The notes beneath the pieces were generated by a model. It worked only from the letters and a program-made list of their open reading frames with translations. It was not told where the DNA came from and ran no database searches. This document shows positions 7,127 to 17,261 of a stretch of 44,125 nucleotides of DNA, piece by piece. The position numbers were made by a program, and so were the translations under genes. Each line of letters opens with the position of its first letter. Positions within the stretch are counted from its first letter, which is position 1. This DNA comes from JAVBLD01 sp031553705 (GTDB lineage Bacteria; Bacteroidota; Bacteroidia; Bacteroidales; Marinifilaceae), in contig JAVBLD010000046.1 in NCBI GenBank assembly GCA_031553705.1, positions 1 to 44,125 on the forward strand, given 5' to 3'.

Positions 7127-8560
7127 TTACAAAGTCCCCTGCCTATTTCCTATCGTAGCAGAAGGATTTTGTTTTAAAGCCGGATTCCGGAGAACCAGGC
7201 AGGCCGGAAAAGGCAACGTATACATCGGATCTTTTTCAGCCAATGTGTATTTATAGATAGACTCGCCTTTCTCATTTTTATATAGATGCGAAATAGAAGG
7301 CATGCCATAACGGCGCAGGTCAAACCACCGATGTCCCTCAAAGCAAAGTTCCTTGCGGCGTTCCAGCCTGATTTCATCAACCAGAGCCTGTCCGGTTAAT
7401 CCACTAACCTTTGTATAATTTTTAATACGATTCTGGCGCAGCTCATTCAAATCCTTCAAGGCTTCCGTCGCATTACCCGACAGTGCATAAGCCTCTGCCC
7501 TATTTAGATAAGCTTCTCCGGTCCGAATGGCCTGACTGAGTTCTGTGGTACCTCTGGTCGTTTTATAGATCAGTATACTCCCATTCCACTGCGGTACAAA
7601 TCCATAATAAGCAAAACGTTTGTCATTAGTCTCGTCATACAGAGCACGCAACTCCGGCGCTACGACATACGCTGAAACGTCTATAATCGGATTTCCGCCG
7701 TATAACCACTCCACTTCCGGGTTATCATATGTTATAATAGAATATGAAGAAGCTGTAAGAACCGGCATATTCAATAGAGTACCTCCCATAGTTATTACTT
7801 TCTCGACCTCTTTCACACACTCCTGATAATCCTCCATATAAAGGTACACACGGGATAAAAGGATATGAATCGCCGGTTGATTGATATGGTAATCTTTGCG
7901 TATAATCGGAAGAGGATCCGTCAGTCTGGCTGCTTCCTGCAAATCGGCAACAATCATGTTGTAGATTTTTGATACCATATCCCGCGGCATGTAATTTTCA
8001 TCCATGGCAGAAGTCAGTTTCAACGGAACACCCAGTGCATTTTTATTGTAATTATAAGGTTCACCATAAAGGTTTACCAGCTGGAAATAGTAAAAAGCCC
8101 GGATCGCCAATGCCTCTGCTTTCACTCTGTCTTTCTCCGCCTGCGGCCCGATAGCGTCATCGATATGATCCAGTACGGCATTGCATCCTTTAATTCTTTC
8201 ATAATACCCGTAGTAAACCGTCGAAGAAGGATATTCGGTAAGATAATTACCGTTGCCATCCATATCTTCGAAATAGGGTTGCCATGTATAGGTAGGAAAA
8301 TACTGTTTTGCTGCGGAACTCCCGATCACCTCTTCCTGTCCGAATGCAAAAAAGAGTTCCATATCATCCTCCATCAGAGAGGTAAATGCCATATTCGGCA
8401 TGGACAGCGTAGGGTAACCCGAACCCAGCAGAAGTTCTCTGAAGTCGGTTGTCGTCTTTGGAATCACCTCGCTTTGAGACTCTTCTTTCAGAAAGTCGGA
8501 ACATGCATTCAAAAAAAGCGCTCCAACCGTACATATAATAAATACTAATCTATATTTCAT
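7127..8560 (-). CDS. susD: SusD/RagB-family outer-membrane lipoprotein
   Basis: The protein has 477 residues, with a lipoprotein signal ending LNAC (Cys20) and then SDFLKEESQSEVIP, the usual SusD opening. TPR-like helices follow (ALAIRAFYYFQLVNLYGEPY near 150-170), and the C-terminus has LRQNRIKN and ERRKELCFEGHRWFDLRRYG, the classic SusD box. SusD proteins cap the SusC barrel and bind the substrate on the cell surface. The gene starts 32 bp after susC stops. No glycoside hydrolase or other degrading enzyme is nearby, so the substrate class is open. Confidence 0.93.
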   Translation of the reverse strand: MKYRLVFIICTVGALFLNACSDFLKEESQSEVIPKTTTDFRELLLGSGYPTLSMPNMAFTSLMEDDMELFFAFGQEEVIGSSAAKQYFPTYTWQPYFEDMDGNGNYLTEYPSSTVYYGYYERIKGCNAVLDHIDDAIGPQAEKDRVKAEALAIRAFYYFQLVNLYGEPYNYNKNALGVPLKLTSAMDENYMPRDMVSKIYNMIVADLQEAARLTDPLPIIRKDYHINQPAIHILLSRVYLYMEDYQECVKEVEKVITMGGTLLNMPVLTASSYSIITYDNPEVEWLYGGNPIIDVSAYVVAPELRALYDETNDKRFAYYGFVPQWNGSILIYKTTRGTTELSQAIRTGEAYLNRAEAYALSGNATEALKDLNELRQNRIKNYTKVSGLTGQALVDEIRLERRKELCFEGHRWFDLRRYGMPSISHLYKNEKGESIYKYTLAEKDPMYTLPFPACLVLRNPALKQNPSATIGNRQGTL

Positions 8561-8592
8561 GTTTCTCTACTATTAAATATTAAATCTTCTCA

Positions 8593-11500
8593 TTAAAATG
8601 ACATATTAATCGACAGGGATGTCATTCTACGGGCAGGCCATCCGCCTGTTTCCGGATCCATTCCTTTCCACGCTTTATCAAAAGCATAAAAGAACGGATT
8701 GGTCATACTAAGCGACATAGACAAACGTTTTGCATAGATCTTTTCCGCTATTTTAGGGGATAAGTCATACTGCACTCCTATTTGACGGCAACGGATAAAA
8801 TCCGCATCCGCTACACGATAATCGGATTGGTTATACATCGTATATGGACTTATCGAAGCCCGGGTAGTGCTATTCGGAAGCGTATAAGGCAATGAGATAT
8901 AAAGTTTATTAAGGTTTCCTTCCGGTATCGACGGTATGTTCGTCCATTTCTCGTCTCCCGGTTTTCTCCAACGATCTTTCAAATATCTGGGAGCATTCTG
9001 TTCGGGAGTCGGAGCACCTTTGTCGGGATATATTGCCGGTAGTCGTTTCTGCGAACCGAATGACATGGCAAACTGTGCCCGTAAACTAACATTTTTATAC
9101 CTTAGCATGGTGTTAAAACCTCCACTGAAATCAGGAGTAAGTTTGCCGGTCTTTACTAAAAAGTTCAAATAATTATCCGTCAGGTCTATATCCATATAAT
9201 TAAATACGGGCCGACCGTTATTCGGATCCAAACCGTTAAAAGCGTAAGAGTAGAATGTGGAGTAAGCTTCGCCGTTCACTATCGCTTCACCGTTCAGATA
9301 ATCGCCTAATGCGTTCACCCGGTGGTTGTTTCTCAACGTATTCCGGGCTACTCCGGTATTAACGGAGAATTGCCATGTGAAATCTTTTGTTCGAATAGGA
9401 ATCAGATTTACAATCAAATCATATCCTCTATTTTCGACCTTAGAACCAAACACATACGCATTATCAAACCCGTTCTCAACAGGTACATCTCGGGATGCAA
9501 TCACATCACCGTCCTTTTTATACATATTTGCCGTAAAATTAAGGCGATTGTCCCAAACAGAAAAATCAAGGTTGAAGTTCCAGCTATTGGTTTTTTCCCA
9601 ACCCAAGTCCGGGTAGGGTAGGGACTTTATATTCAATGTATATTGTTTCAACTGGCTGCTAAGTCCGCCATCTGTGGCAATCAGATAAGGCGATACGGCA
9701 TCTACGGCATTTCCCTGATAACCATACGAAGCTGAAATATCAAACGAATTAAGCCATGTTACTGCTTTCATAAAACTTTCGTTGGCAATCCTCCATTTCG
9801 CACCGATCGACCACTGCGGCTCATACTTCTTATTTTTATCCTGCCCGAAACGGTTTGAAGCGTCGACACGGGTATTGAAATTAACGATATAGCGTTCTTT
9901 AAACCCATATATTGCAGTAAAATATTCACTTAGTTTATTGGCTGTCTGATCGACAACTCTCGAATTTTTACGCATAGCTTCATGCAAATCTTCTGGAGAT
10001 CCGATTGAGTTTACCGGATTAAGCGGTACGATGGCAAATCCTTCTCCACGATAACGCAAATAACCGTAGCGGGTATTCAAATTTCCGGTAGTGACCGAAG
10101 ACCTTAATTCAATACCTAACTGAAGCCCCAGGAAATGTATATCATTAAAAGTTTTATTATACTGCAGGCTATTTCGCACAGTATAATCCTTATTCATTGC
10201 ACTTTCGAGTTGCAATAATCCTCCGTAAGGGAGACGGCTGGCTTTCTCCTGAGCCGAGTTCGGTAAAACGGATTCATATTCATATCCTCTCTTTTGAGTA
10301 ATAAAATAGGACAATTCGGTTGCATGCGATTTTACTTCCGACGAAGAAACCGAGTACGAAGCCAATCCTTTATACTGCAGTCCATCTATTAATTTTAGCT
10401 GTATATCGATCGTACTACCCACCAACTTGGTGATATTCGTATTACCGGTAGTATTTATTTCATTTTGAATATTATAGAGGTATGTATTTTTATTTGAAAT
10501 ACCCGTACTTGTCTCACCCCGTTTTTCATGATAGAAGAGTGTCCCGTCTTCATTATACATCGGAATGGTTCTTGCCGTATTATAAGCATAATTAAACGGA
10601 TTCACCCCATAGGCAAAACCTTCGGTTTCACGGATACTACCATTCAGCACAAAACTCACAATCAAGCGTTCACCCGATCTGAAAGTGGTATTAGAAGTAG
10701 CCGTAAAAGCAAGCAGGTTATTTCCTTTCGCTTCGCCATTCTGTTTATTAATCCCGAAAGAGGTACGGTTTACCACTCTGTCGCTTCCTCCGGAGATACT
10801 GATACTGTGATTCTGGCTGAAACTATTACGGAACAGCAAATCAAACCAATCGGTATTCTGATTCTCCATTTTTCTGAACTCTTTGACAAATTGTTCATGG
10901 GTTATTGTCTTATTCTTCAAACCGTATATCAATCCGCCATAGCCAATCGGTAAAATATCGGTAGAGTAACTATCCCGGTCGTCATACATCTCTTGGGCAA
11001 ATTGCATTAACTCCTGCGAGTTCATCAGATCATACAAATGATAGCCGGGTTTTTGGCCTACCGAAAAAATTCCGCTGTATGCAACGGAGATTCCTCCGGT
11101 TTTTCCTTTCTTTGTCGTAATAACAATCACTCCGTTTGCTGCCTGCGTTCCATAGATCGCAGTAGCGGAAGCATCTTTCAATACTGTGATCGTCTCAATA
11201 TCCGCCGGGTTTAACCACGAAATAGCGTTAGAGGCGATCTCACGCAGTTCCGCAACATCTCCTGCCAATGAACCGCTCCCATCCGGAACGGGTAATGGAT
11301 CTCTTTGAACCACACCATCGACCACCCATACCGGCTCCTGATTTCCCAGTAAAGTAGAAGTACCGCGAATACGGATTTTAGGAGTGGCGCCGACCTGACC
11401 GGAAGTATTCATTACCTGTAATCCGGGAATAACACCTTGTAACATTTGGTCAATAGTATTTTCTCCGGGTACCAGGATATCTTCGGCCTTTACCTGATCT

Positions 11501-12183
11501 ACCGCTCCGGTATAACGATTCTTGCCAATAGACATATATCCGGTTACAATGGTACTCTCCAACTCGATTACTCTCTCTTTCATTGTAACGTTAATCACGT
11601 TTTTACCGGCATACGCAATCTCCTGTGCCTCCATTCCTATAAAGGAGAACCGCAGGATCACTTCTTCTCCTTCAGGAATTTCCAGTCTGTACTTACCATT
11701 TATGTCGGTGACAGTTCCGTAAGTAGCTCCTTTAAAAGTGACTGTTACTCCCGGCAGTGGCTCCTTGTTAACACCACATACCTGTCCCGTTACAGTAACC
11801 TTTTTCTGGTTTTGTTGCTGGGACAACAGTTTCAGAACAATAAATTCATCCTGCAATTCATACCCCAGTCCGGTACCGGCCAGTACCTTATCCAGTACCT
11901 TTTCTACTTCCACATTCCGGAAATTAGCCTCTACGCTTTTGCTCTTGTTTAACTCATTGTTGCTATACACAACGGTCAAACCGGTTTGTTTCTTGATCTG
12001 TTCGAACAGCTCTCCGTAGGAAATCGAACTTTTTTCGATTGTAACTTTGTTTTGAGAGAAACCATTGGCAAACACACCTTGCACAAACACAAATAATAAA
12101 ATCACACCCAACTTCATAGTTAATAACATTTGCTGAAGTCCTCTTTTACAGAGATAATACTCTCCAACTCGTTTTTTTTTCAT
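8593..12183 (-). CDS. susC: SusC/RagA TonB-dependent transporter with STN signalling domain
   Basis: The protein has 1196 residues from the ATG at 12183. The frame extends 14 codons further, but MKKKRVGEYYLCKRGLQQML is the natural start before the signal peptide. After the signal comes an STN domain (ISYGELFEQIKKQTGLTVVY), then a carboxypeptidase-regulatory-like beta sandwich (GVTVTFKGATYGTVTDINGK), a plug with the SusC box (LKDASATAIYGTQAANGVIV), and a 22-strand barrel ending in aromatic SINMSF. It imports its ligand across the outer membrane using TonB energy. The STN domain, together with the upstream FecR and ECF sigma genes, points to ligand-triggered transcription of its own operon. Confidence 0.95.
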   Translation of the reverse strand: MKKKRVGEYYLCKRGLQQMLLTMKLGVILLFVFVQGVFANGFSQNKVTIEKSSISYGELFEQIKKQTGLTVVYSNNELNKSKSVEANFRNVEVEKVLDKVLAGTGLGYELQDEFIVLKLLSQQQNQKKVTVTGQVCGVNKEPLPGVTVTFKGATYGTVTDINGKYRLEIPEGEEVILRFSFIGMEAQEIAYAGKNVINVTMKERVIELESTIVTGYMSIGKNRYTGAVDQVKAEDILVPGENTIDQMLQGVIPGLQVMNTSGQVGATPKIRIRGTSTLLGNQEPVWVVDGVVQRDPLPVPDGSGSLAGDVAELREIASNAISWLNPADIETITVLKDASATAIYGTQAANGVIVITTKKGKTGGISVAYSGIFSVGQKPGYHLYDLMNSQELMQFAQEMYDDRDSYSTDILPIGYGGLIYGLKNKTITHEQFVKEFRKMENQNTDWFDLLFRNSFSQNHSISISGGSDRVVNRTSFGINKQNGEAKGNNLLAFTATSNTTFRSGERLIVSFVLNGSIRETEGFAYGVNPFNYAYNTARTIPMYNEDGTLFYHEKRGETSTGISNKNTYLYNIQNEINTTGNTNITKLVGSTIDIQLKLIDGLQYKGLASYSVSSSEVKSHATELSYFITQKRGYEYESVLPNSAQEKASRLPYGGLLQLESAMNKDYTVRNSLQYNKTFNDIHFLGLQLGIELRSSVTTGNLNTRYGYLRYRGEGFAIVPLNPVNSIGSPEDLHEAMRKNSRVVDQTANKLSEYFTAIYGFKERYIVNFNTRVDASNRFGQDKNKKYEPQWSIGAKWRIANESFMKAVTWLNSFDISASYGYQGNAVDAVSPYLIATDGGLSSQLKQYTLNIKSLPYPDLGWEKTNSWNFNLDFSVWDNRLNFTANMYKKDGDVIASRDVPVENGFDNAYVFGSKVENRGYDLIVNLIPIRTKDFTWQFSVNTGVARNTLRNNHRVNALGDYLNGEAIVNGEAYSTFYSYAFNGLDPNNGRPVFNYMDIDLTDNYLNFLVKTGKLTPDFSGGFNTMLRYKNVSLRAQFAMSFGSQKRLPAIYPDKGAPTPEQNAPRYLKDRWRKPGDEKWTNIPSIPEGNLNKLYISLPYTLPNSTTRASISPYTMYNQSDYRVADADFIRCRQIGVQYDLSPKIAEKIYAKRLSMSLSMTNPFFYAFDKAWKGMDPETGGWPARRMTSLSINMSF

Positions 12184-12226
12184 ACATTTGCAATGTTGGT
12201 TAATAATGGAACTGTTAACTATCACC

Positions 12227-12260
12227 TACCCGGATTTGTGCGTCACCACTATTCCGGGTA
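12227..12260 (-). promoter_or_regulatory. Inverted repeat in the fecR-susC gap
   Basis: TACCCGGA (12227-12234) pairs perfectly with TCCGGGTA (12253-12260). The hairpin lies in the 133-bp gap between fecR and susC. It could be a partial terminator or an operator; the minus-strand side lacks a U-tract. Confidence 0.45.
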
Positions 12261-12316
12261 CTCTTTTTATATGCACACTAAAACTTTACAATTAAATAGT
12301 TCTTGCCACCTGTACC

Positions 12317-13507
12317 TTACTTATCTCTCGTATGAACCGAAATATACCCATCCTCACTCACAAACTTCACCAATGTTGTTTTCGAAATCATATCCAACAT
12401 ATAATCCAGCGTCCGGTATTTAGTTACCGCTCCGCTAAAACGCAACTGCCTGCAACTTTCATCCTTGAACTCGAACGGAATACCATACCAACGCCTTAAT
12501 TTAATCACCAATTCTTCTAATGCCATATCTTCATAATCGAACACGCCGGTTTTCCATGAAACAGCAGCCTCTACATTTCCTGTTTCCACTGTTGTTTTCC
12601 CGGTTGATTTATCCAATATGGCGATTTCACCAGGCACAAGTATGTAAGCCCCGGAAGATACGTCAAAACTGACTTTGCCCTTTAGTAGCGCCACCTGTAC
12701 ATCCAGATCCTCAGCATAAGCCATCACATTAAAAGAAGTTCCCAGCACCTTTACGGAAGCCTGTGCAGTCTTTACCAAAAACGGTTTTCCTGCGTTATAA
12801 GCTACTTCAAAGTAAGCCTCTCCTTTCAGGATTACTTCCCGCTCATTGTTCGAGAAAGAGAGCGGAAAACTTAATTCCGAAGCGGAATTTATCCAAACTT
12901 TCGTTCCATCGCTCAATGTGATGAAATATTCTCCGCCTTCCGGCACAATCACCGTATGATATACAGGTGTTACATCTGCTTTATCCTGACTCTCCTGACC
13001 GACGAATAACCCTCCTGCTGCGTCCTGTGTCAGTTCCACACCTTGAACATTGGCAATATTTTTACTTTCACCTCTTCCCAAAAGGATCTCCTCGCCATGA
13101 GCCAATTTTAAAATAGCTTTTGCTGAACCGGCTTCCGCTTTTAACAGATTCATTTCTTGAGAGGTATACTCTTTTTCCGGGGAATTATGGCGCATAACAA
13201 ACCACAAGCAAGTACTTAAAAACAAGAGGGTGAGCACTGCCGCTATTTGTACTATTCGTAAATAGGTATAGTGTCGGTTTCCAAGTGCGGGTTGCATCCG
13301 CTTCCACATTTTCTGCTGAACATTGTCCAATTCGTCCCACTTTCCGGCAGCAGTAACCCGGAAATAAACGCGCACCATCTTTCGAAATTGTTTTCGATTC
13401 TCCTCAGAAACCTCTATCCAAGCCTTCAGTATCAACCTGTCCGCCTCGGAAATTGTCCCTGAACAGAACTCGAGAACCAACTCTTCTATATTTTCTTTTA
13501 TTGTCAT
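12317..13507 (-). CDS. fecR: FecR-family anti-sigma factor
   Basis: The protein has 396 residues from the ATG at 13507, chosen because the extra 23 codons upstream encode no homologous sequence and MTIKENIEELVLEFCSGT is a typical start. A cytoplasmic N-terminal sigma-binding part is followed by one membrane helix (VQIAAVLTLLFLSTCLWFVM). The periplasmic FecR domain has SDGTKVWINSASELSFP, VILKGEAYFEVA and KVLGTSFNVMAY. The C-terminal DUF4974-like part has LVIKLRRWYGIPFEF. It should hold the adjacent ECF sigma factor inactive until the SusC STN domain signals. Confidence 0.92.
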   Translation of the reverse strand: MTIKENIEELVLEFCSGTISEADRLILKAWIEVSEENRKQFRKMVRVYFRVTAAGKWDELDNVQQKMWKRMQPALGNRHYTYLRIVQIAAVLTLLFLSTCLWFVMRHNSPEKEYTSQEMNLLKAEAGSAKAILKLAHGEEILLGRGESKNIANVQGVELTQDAAGGLFVGQESQDKADVTPVYHTVIVPEGGEYFITLSDGTKVWINSASELSFPLSFSNNEREVILKGEAYFEVAYNAGKPFLVKTAQASVKVLGTSFNVMAYAEDLDVQVALLKGKVSFDVSSGAYILVPGEIAILDKSTGKTTVETGNVEAAVSWKTGVFDYEDMALEELVIKLRRWYGIPFEFKDESCRQLRFSGAVTKYRTLDYMLDMISKTTLVKFVSEDGYISVHTRDK

Positions 13508-13644
13508 TTTATCTCTTTTCCCATATAGACAGGAAAAATGAAAAACGGGTGAATAGAAAAATAAAAAAAATATCAAAAGACATGTAATGAATGATACGCC
13601 ATTGTCAAATATGGCTGTTTTAAAACGAAAGTTCTCTGCTACTT

Positions 13645-14193
13645 TTATCTCTCTATGATAAAAAGAAGGAATATATCCAGACGACCGGAGAAGCGTTCGC
13701 GCAGATAGCGCATACCATTCTTGAGTAAGGTTTTTACGGTATTGATAGAAATCCCCATCCGGTCGGCGACCTCCTGGTACTTCTGTCCCTGGTAGAATAC
13801 GCTTGTAATGATCTCTTTGGTTTGCGGAGACATGCTCTCAATTGCTTCCCGGATCTCAGTTATCAACACATCGTTCAATAAGCCGAACTCATCTTCCACA
13901 GCTTCCTCATACAATACATCAATTGTGTCTCGCAAAACACTCTTCTTTCCCAATTTGTTCAGGCAATTATTTCTTATAGAACGGAAAAGATAGGTCTTTA
14001 CCGCTTCATCCTGAATGGTCAGATAGCTCTCCGATTTCCAGAAATTCATAAAGATCTCCTGGACGATATCCTCAGCCTCTTCCTCAGAAGAAACGAAACT
14101 AAGGGCATATAAAAACATCGGTTTCGAGTATTTTCTAAAGAAATCCTCAAAACGCCCTTTCACGTTATTGCTTCTATCTTCAGAAATCTTCAT
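13645..14193 (-). CDS. ECF RNA polymerase sigma factor (Bacteroidetes expansion family)
   Basis: The protein has 182 residues. Region 2 contains FLYALSFVSSEEEAEDIVQE. Region 4 contains EIITSVFYQGQKYQEVADRM then GISINTVKTLLKNGMRYL, the -35 recognition helix-turn-helix. It is the first gene of the sigma-fecR-susC-susD-lipoprotein set and has a perfectly spaced housekeeping-type promoter 30 bp upstream. That fits a sigma factor expressed constitutively and controlled post-translationally by FecR. Confidence 0.93.
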   Translation of the reverse strand: MKISEDRSNNVKGRFEDFFRKYSKPMFLYALSFVSSEEEAEDIVQEIFMNFWKSESYLTIQDEAVKTYLFRSIRNNCLNKLGKKSVLRDTIDVLYEEAVEDEFGLLNDVLITEIREAIESMSPQTKEIITSVFYQGQKYQEVADRMGISINTVKTLLKNGMRYLRERFSGRLDIFLLFIIER

Positions 14194-14222
14194 TAAGCGG
14201 TTATTTACTATAGCTATACCTG

Positions 14223-14253
14223 CAAAAATAGACTATTTTGTGAGATTTGCAAA
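14223..14253 (-). promoter_or_regulatory. Bacteroidetes housekeeping promoter for the ECF sigma gene
   Basis: On the minus strand TTTG (14253-14250) is followed after exactly 19 bp by TATTTTTG (14230-14223), matching TTTG-N19-TAnnTTTG. The start codon is 30 bp downstream. Confidence 0.7.
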
Positions 14254-14335
14254 AAGAGATGAAAATAGTTAGTTATTTTGACAAACTCTCACGGGGAAGC
14301 TGTCAATGCTATAGGTCGTTAAAGAACATCAGAAA

Positions 14336-14353
14336 ATTTTATTCAAATAAAAT
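14336..14353 (-). terminator. AT-only palindrome after the beta-barrel gene
   Basis: ATTTTATT-CA-AATAAAAT lies about 20 bp beyond the stop codon of the upstream outer-membrane gene, followed on the minus strand by TTTTC. The stem is weak (no G-C pairs), so it is only a possible terminator. Confidence 0.3.
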
Positions 14354-14373
14354 AAATCAAAAACAGTAGAAGA

Positions 14374-17115
14374 TTATTTTGTATTACTGAATTTATATTC
14401 AAAAGCTATTGAAAAGAACCTGGTAGATAATTGTTTATATATATTATTGACACTTTGATTATCGACTATAATAGTAAAATTAGTAGTACGATCAAGGATA
14501 TTATAAGCATTAAACGAGATAGCGCCTTTGCGATTTTTGAATAGGCGACAACCTATCGAACCATTGAGTATATGGTTTTGAATCATTGCCGAATACGTAT
14601 TCTCAGAAAATTCATATGCATATGAACTTATCAAAAAAGCTTGATCTAAAAAATCCCACCGAAAATCAACATTTATGGTTTCCAATAAACGATTATCTAT
14701 ATTACCTGAACTATTCTCGAAACGGCGATATCGAGCGTTGTTTTTAATTCCAATCTTAAATCTGTTGGATAAATTAGATACCAAACTTACCCTAATACCT
14801 CCGGAGTACTCATAAGTCCGTAAAAGAGTATCATTAACCCCTTCTTGAAAATTATTATAATAAAAATCCGCTTTTATATTAAATGTGGATTTTATTGGAT
14901 TAATATATGAATTGTATCCGATATTAGAGCTTATTTCAATCGAAAAATCTGCATTTACAGGCATTGATAGAGTAGCTCCTGCTGGTACTTTATAATCATT
15001 ATAATCAGACAAAACAGTAGCATTAGCGTAATAAATACGATTACTCACACATTTATTAAACACGAACGAACTATTTAAAACAAAATTCAATGATTTTCTA
15101 TTGTCTGATGTTGATCCAGACAAATTGAGCTGATATATCTTTGAAGGTTTCAGATTTGTATTACCCGTCCTGATAAACATTGGGTTGGTGACATTAAGCC
15201 TGTTTTTAAGATAATCTAATGCAATTGCATTTTGTATTACCGAAAAAGATAATTCGTATTGGTTAGATGAATTTTGTCCGATAGTATAAGATATTGTAGG
15301 TATAAACGTATGAAAACTCCGATATTCAGTATTAGCACCCGGAAGTTGCCTATCATCCCGGTTCATAAAAATACCCTGATAGTTTGCCGATGCTATAATC
15401 CTATGTTTACCATTTATAAATGAATACTTTATCCCTTCTCGAATAGTCACCGAGTTAGCTTCTTCATCACCGGAAAGTGCATTATCAGGCATGCCAGTAT
15501 ATTCATTCATTGCAAGCTTATAAGATGATTCCTTCTGATATAAAGCAGATGATTCCAATGTTAGCATACCAACACGATCAAAATTAATATCATAGCTCAA
15601 TGTCGGATATAACATGATACTTGGTTCATTGGATTTTATATGAAGTAATGTCCGCTCAACCAGTCCGATATTATATATTGTATCGTTTCGATTTTCAGTT
15701 GCATCTAACTTATAAAATGTTGAATGAATGGAGAATAGAATAGCATTAGATCCGATCCTTTTATTTATAGAGAATCGGGGAGATACAGAAAAGCGGTTTA
15801 TTTGATAATCTCTATCCTGTTCTGTCTTTGTAAGCAAGGTACTATCTCGTAAAACCTGCCCTGATGAACTGGACAAATAATTAGAACGTTCAAATGTTGG
15901 TATTGCACTGAAGTTGACAGTAATACCGTATCTTGCATTATAATAATCATAATTTAACCCTATACTATGAATTTCAGACTCCGATTTATTAGATAATAAA
16001 CTCTCTAAAGTTTGAGCATTGAAATCAGACGTAGGAAAATATACACTGTTCAGAGCTTGAAAAGAAGTAGCATACTCATTATTATAGTTATAATTTACAG
16101 CATAACTATTCAAACTATCCGGTTTTCCTGATATTTTACTGTTCGCATTCCATTTACGATTGAATCCGAAAGGTTTATTACCATCCCCATCTTCTATTAT
16201 ATTACGATCATCAATGCTTCCGCTTAGCTCAATTTGTTTTTTTTCATTGTAATGACCAATTTTCATGGCACTGAAATAACGAATTTGTCTTTCTTCATTC
16301 ATGTCTTTTTGATGGTTGATGCCACCTTCAACCTTGACACCGGCAGAAACAACATCCTTAAATGAATCAAAGGTTTGAATATCAACGACCTTACGTTTAC
16401 GAGCATCTTTACCATATGCTATCTCGTCTTTTTCATCCGCTTCGTCATATATCATAACTAATGAAGCATCTTTGGCATCAAGTGTATTAAGTACGGTCCT
16501 TGGGTCATCCCCGAAAAGCAAGGCGCCATTTACTTTACTTTTCTCAATTCTTTGTCCCCATACTAACACATTACCATCTTTTAATACCTCAATACCAGGT
16601 ATTTGTCGGAGTATTTCCAATACATTATCTCCCTCCATTGTTCTAACAGCACGAGGAAAAACAAGCATGGTATCTCCTTTAATCTCATACATTTTTATAC
16701 GGGCTTTTACGACGACCTCGTCTAATGCCAATACATCATGGGATATCTTTATTTTACCCAAATCGATTTTGTTATTATCTGAAGGTAGGTATTCCACATC
16801 TAAAGATATATTTTTAGAAAATAGTTTATACCCCAAACACGAAATTTCAATTCGTTTTTGAGAAGAGATAGTAGTCTTAAAATAGAATTTTCCATCTCGA
16901 TCCGTGACATGATTCTTGACTTCCACTTGCTGGTCAACACCCGTTACTTCTGTAACTACCGCCCCTGGTATCGGCTCATTCGTTACAGAATCCACTACTG
17001 TTCCGGAGTAATATACCATATTGGTATTGAAAACAATACCTGAAATTTGTGCTTTAGTAGACAATATAGCTAATAATAGCACAAACACAATAAAGGTACA
17101 TTGTATTAACCTCAT
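14374..17115 (-). CDS. Large outer-membrane beta-barrel protein with carboxypeptidase-regulatory-like domain
   Basis: The protein has 913 residues. A signal peptide ending LSTKAQ is followed by a beta-sandwich domain (SGTVVDSVTNEPIPGAVVTE and DRDGKFYFKTT). A plug-like region follows (VLEILRQIPGIEVLKDGNVL), then many amphipathic strands ending with IAFEYKFSNTK. This matches the TonB-receptor-like 'outer membrane beta-barrel' family (OMP_b-brl_3). No STN domain or partner susD is present, so the cargo is unknown. The gene is visibly more AT-rich than both neighbouring loci, suggesting separate acquisition. It lies between a terminator upstream (17177-17200) and the sigma gene promoter downstream, so it seems transcribed alone; I see no consensus promoter in the 61-bp gap. 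Confidence 0.8.
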   Translation of the reverse strand: MRLIQCTFIVFVLLLAILSTKAQISGIVFNTNMVYYSGTVVDSVTNEPIPGAVVTEVTGVDQQVEVKNHVTDRDGKFYFKTTISSQKRIEISCLGYKLFSKNISLDVEYLPSDNNKIDLGKIKISHDVLALDEVVVKARIKMYEIKGDTMLVFPRAVRTMEGDNVLEILRQIPGIEVLKDGNVLVWGQRIEKSKVNGALLFGDDPRTVLNTLDAKDASLVMIYDEADEKDEIAYGKDARKRKVVDIQTFDSFKDVVSAGVKVEGGINHQKDMNEERQIRYFSAMKIGHYNEKKQIELSGSIDDRNIIEDGDGNKPFGFNRKWNANSKISGKPDSLNSYAVNYNYNNEYATSFQALNSVYFPTSDFNAQTLESLLSNKSESEIHSIGLNYDYYNARYGITVNFSAIPTFERSNYLSSSSGQVLRDSTLLTKTEQDRDYQINRFSVSPRFSINKRIGSNAILFSIHSTFYKLDATENRNDTIYNIGLVERTLLHIKSNEPSIMLYPTLSYDINFDRVGMLTLESSALYQKESSYKLAMNEYTGMPDNALSGDEEANSVTIREGIKYSFINGKHRIIASANYQGIFMNRDDRQLPGANTEYRSFHTFIPTISYTIGQNSSNQYELSFSVIQNAIALDYLKNRLNVTNPMFIRTGNTNLKPSKIYQLNLSGSTSDNRKSLNFVLNSSFVFNKCVSNRIYYANATVLSDYNDYKVPAGATLSMPVNADFSIEISSNIGYNSYINPIKSTFNIKADFYYNNFQEGVNDTLLRTYEYSGGIRVSLVSNLSNRFKIGIKNNARYRRFENSSGNIDNRLLETINVDFRWDFLDQAFLISSYAYEFSENTYSAMIQNHILNGSIGCRLFKNRKGAISFNAYNILDRTTNFTIIVDNQSVNNIYKQLSTRFFSIAFEYKFSNTK

Positions 17116-17176
17116 TCGAATAAACTACTATAAAACGCTATGAACCAAAAAAATTTCAACTCCATGGATTTTAAAA

Positions 17177-17200
17177 AACCGACTCCCATCATAGTCGGTT
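17177..17200 (-). terminator. Intrinsic terminator after the Ig-like gene
   Basis: AACCGACT (17177-17184) pairs with AGTCGGTT (17193-17200). On the minus strand the second arm runs into TTTTTT. It separates the short secreted-protein gene from the beta-barrel gene. Confidence 0.85.
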
Positions 17201-17261
17201 ATTTAATCATACAAATTTCAAAATATTATGGTGTATATTGTGCATATATATACACTACATG

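Noticed and set aside
6131..12183. Polysaccharide utilisation locus
   Set aside because: SusC/SusD are present, but there is no glycoside hydrolase, lyase or sulfatase; the third gene resembles a metallohydrolase lipoprotein, so glycan use cannot be claimed.
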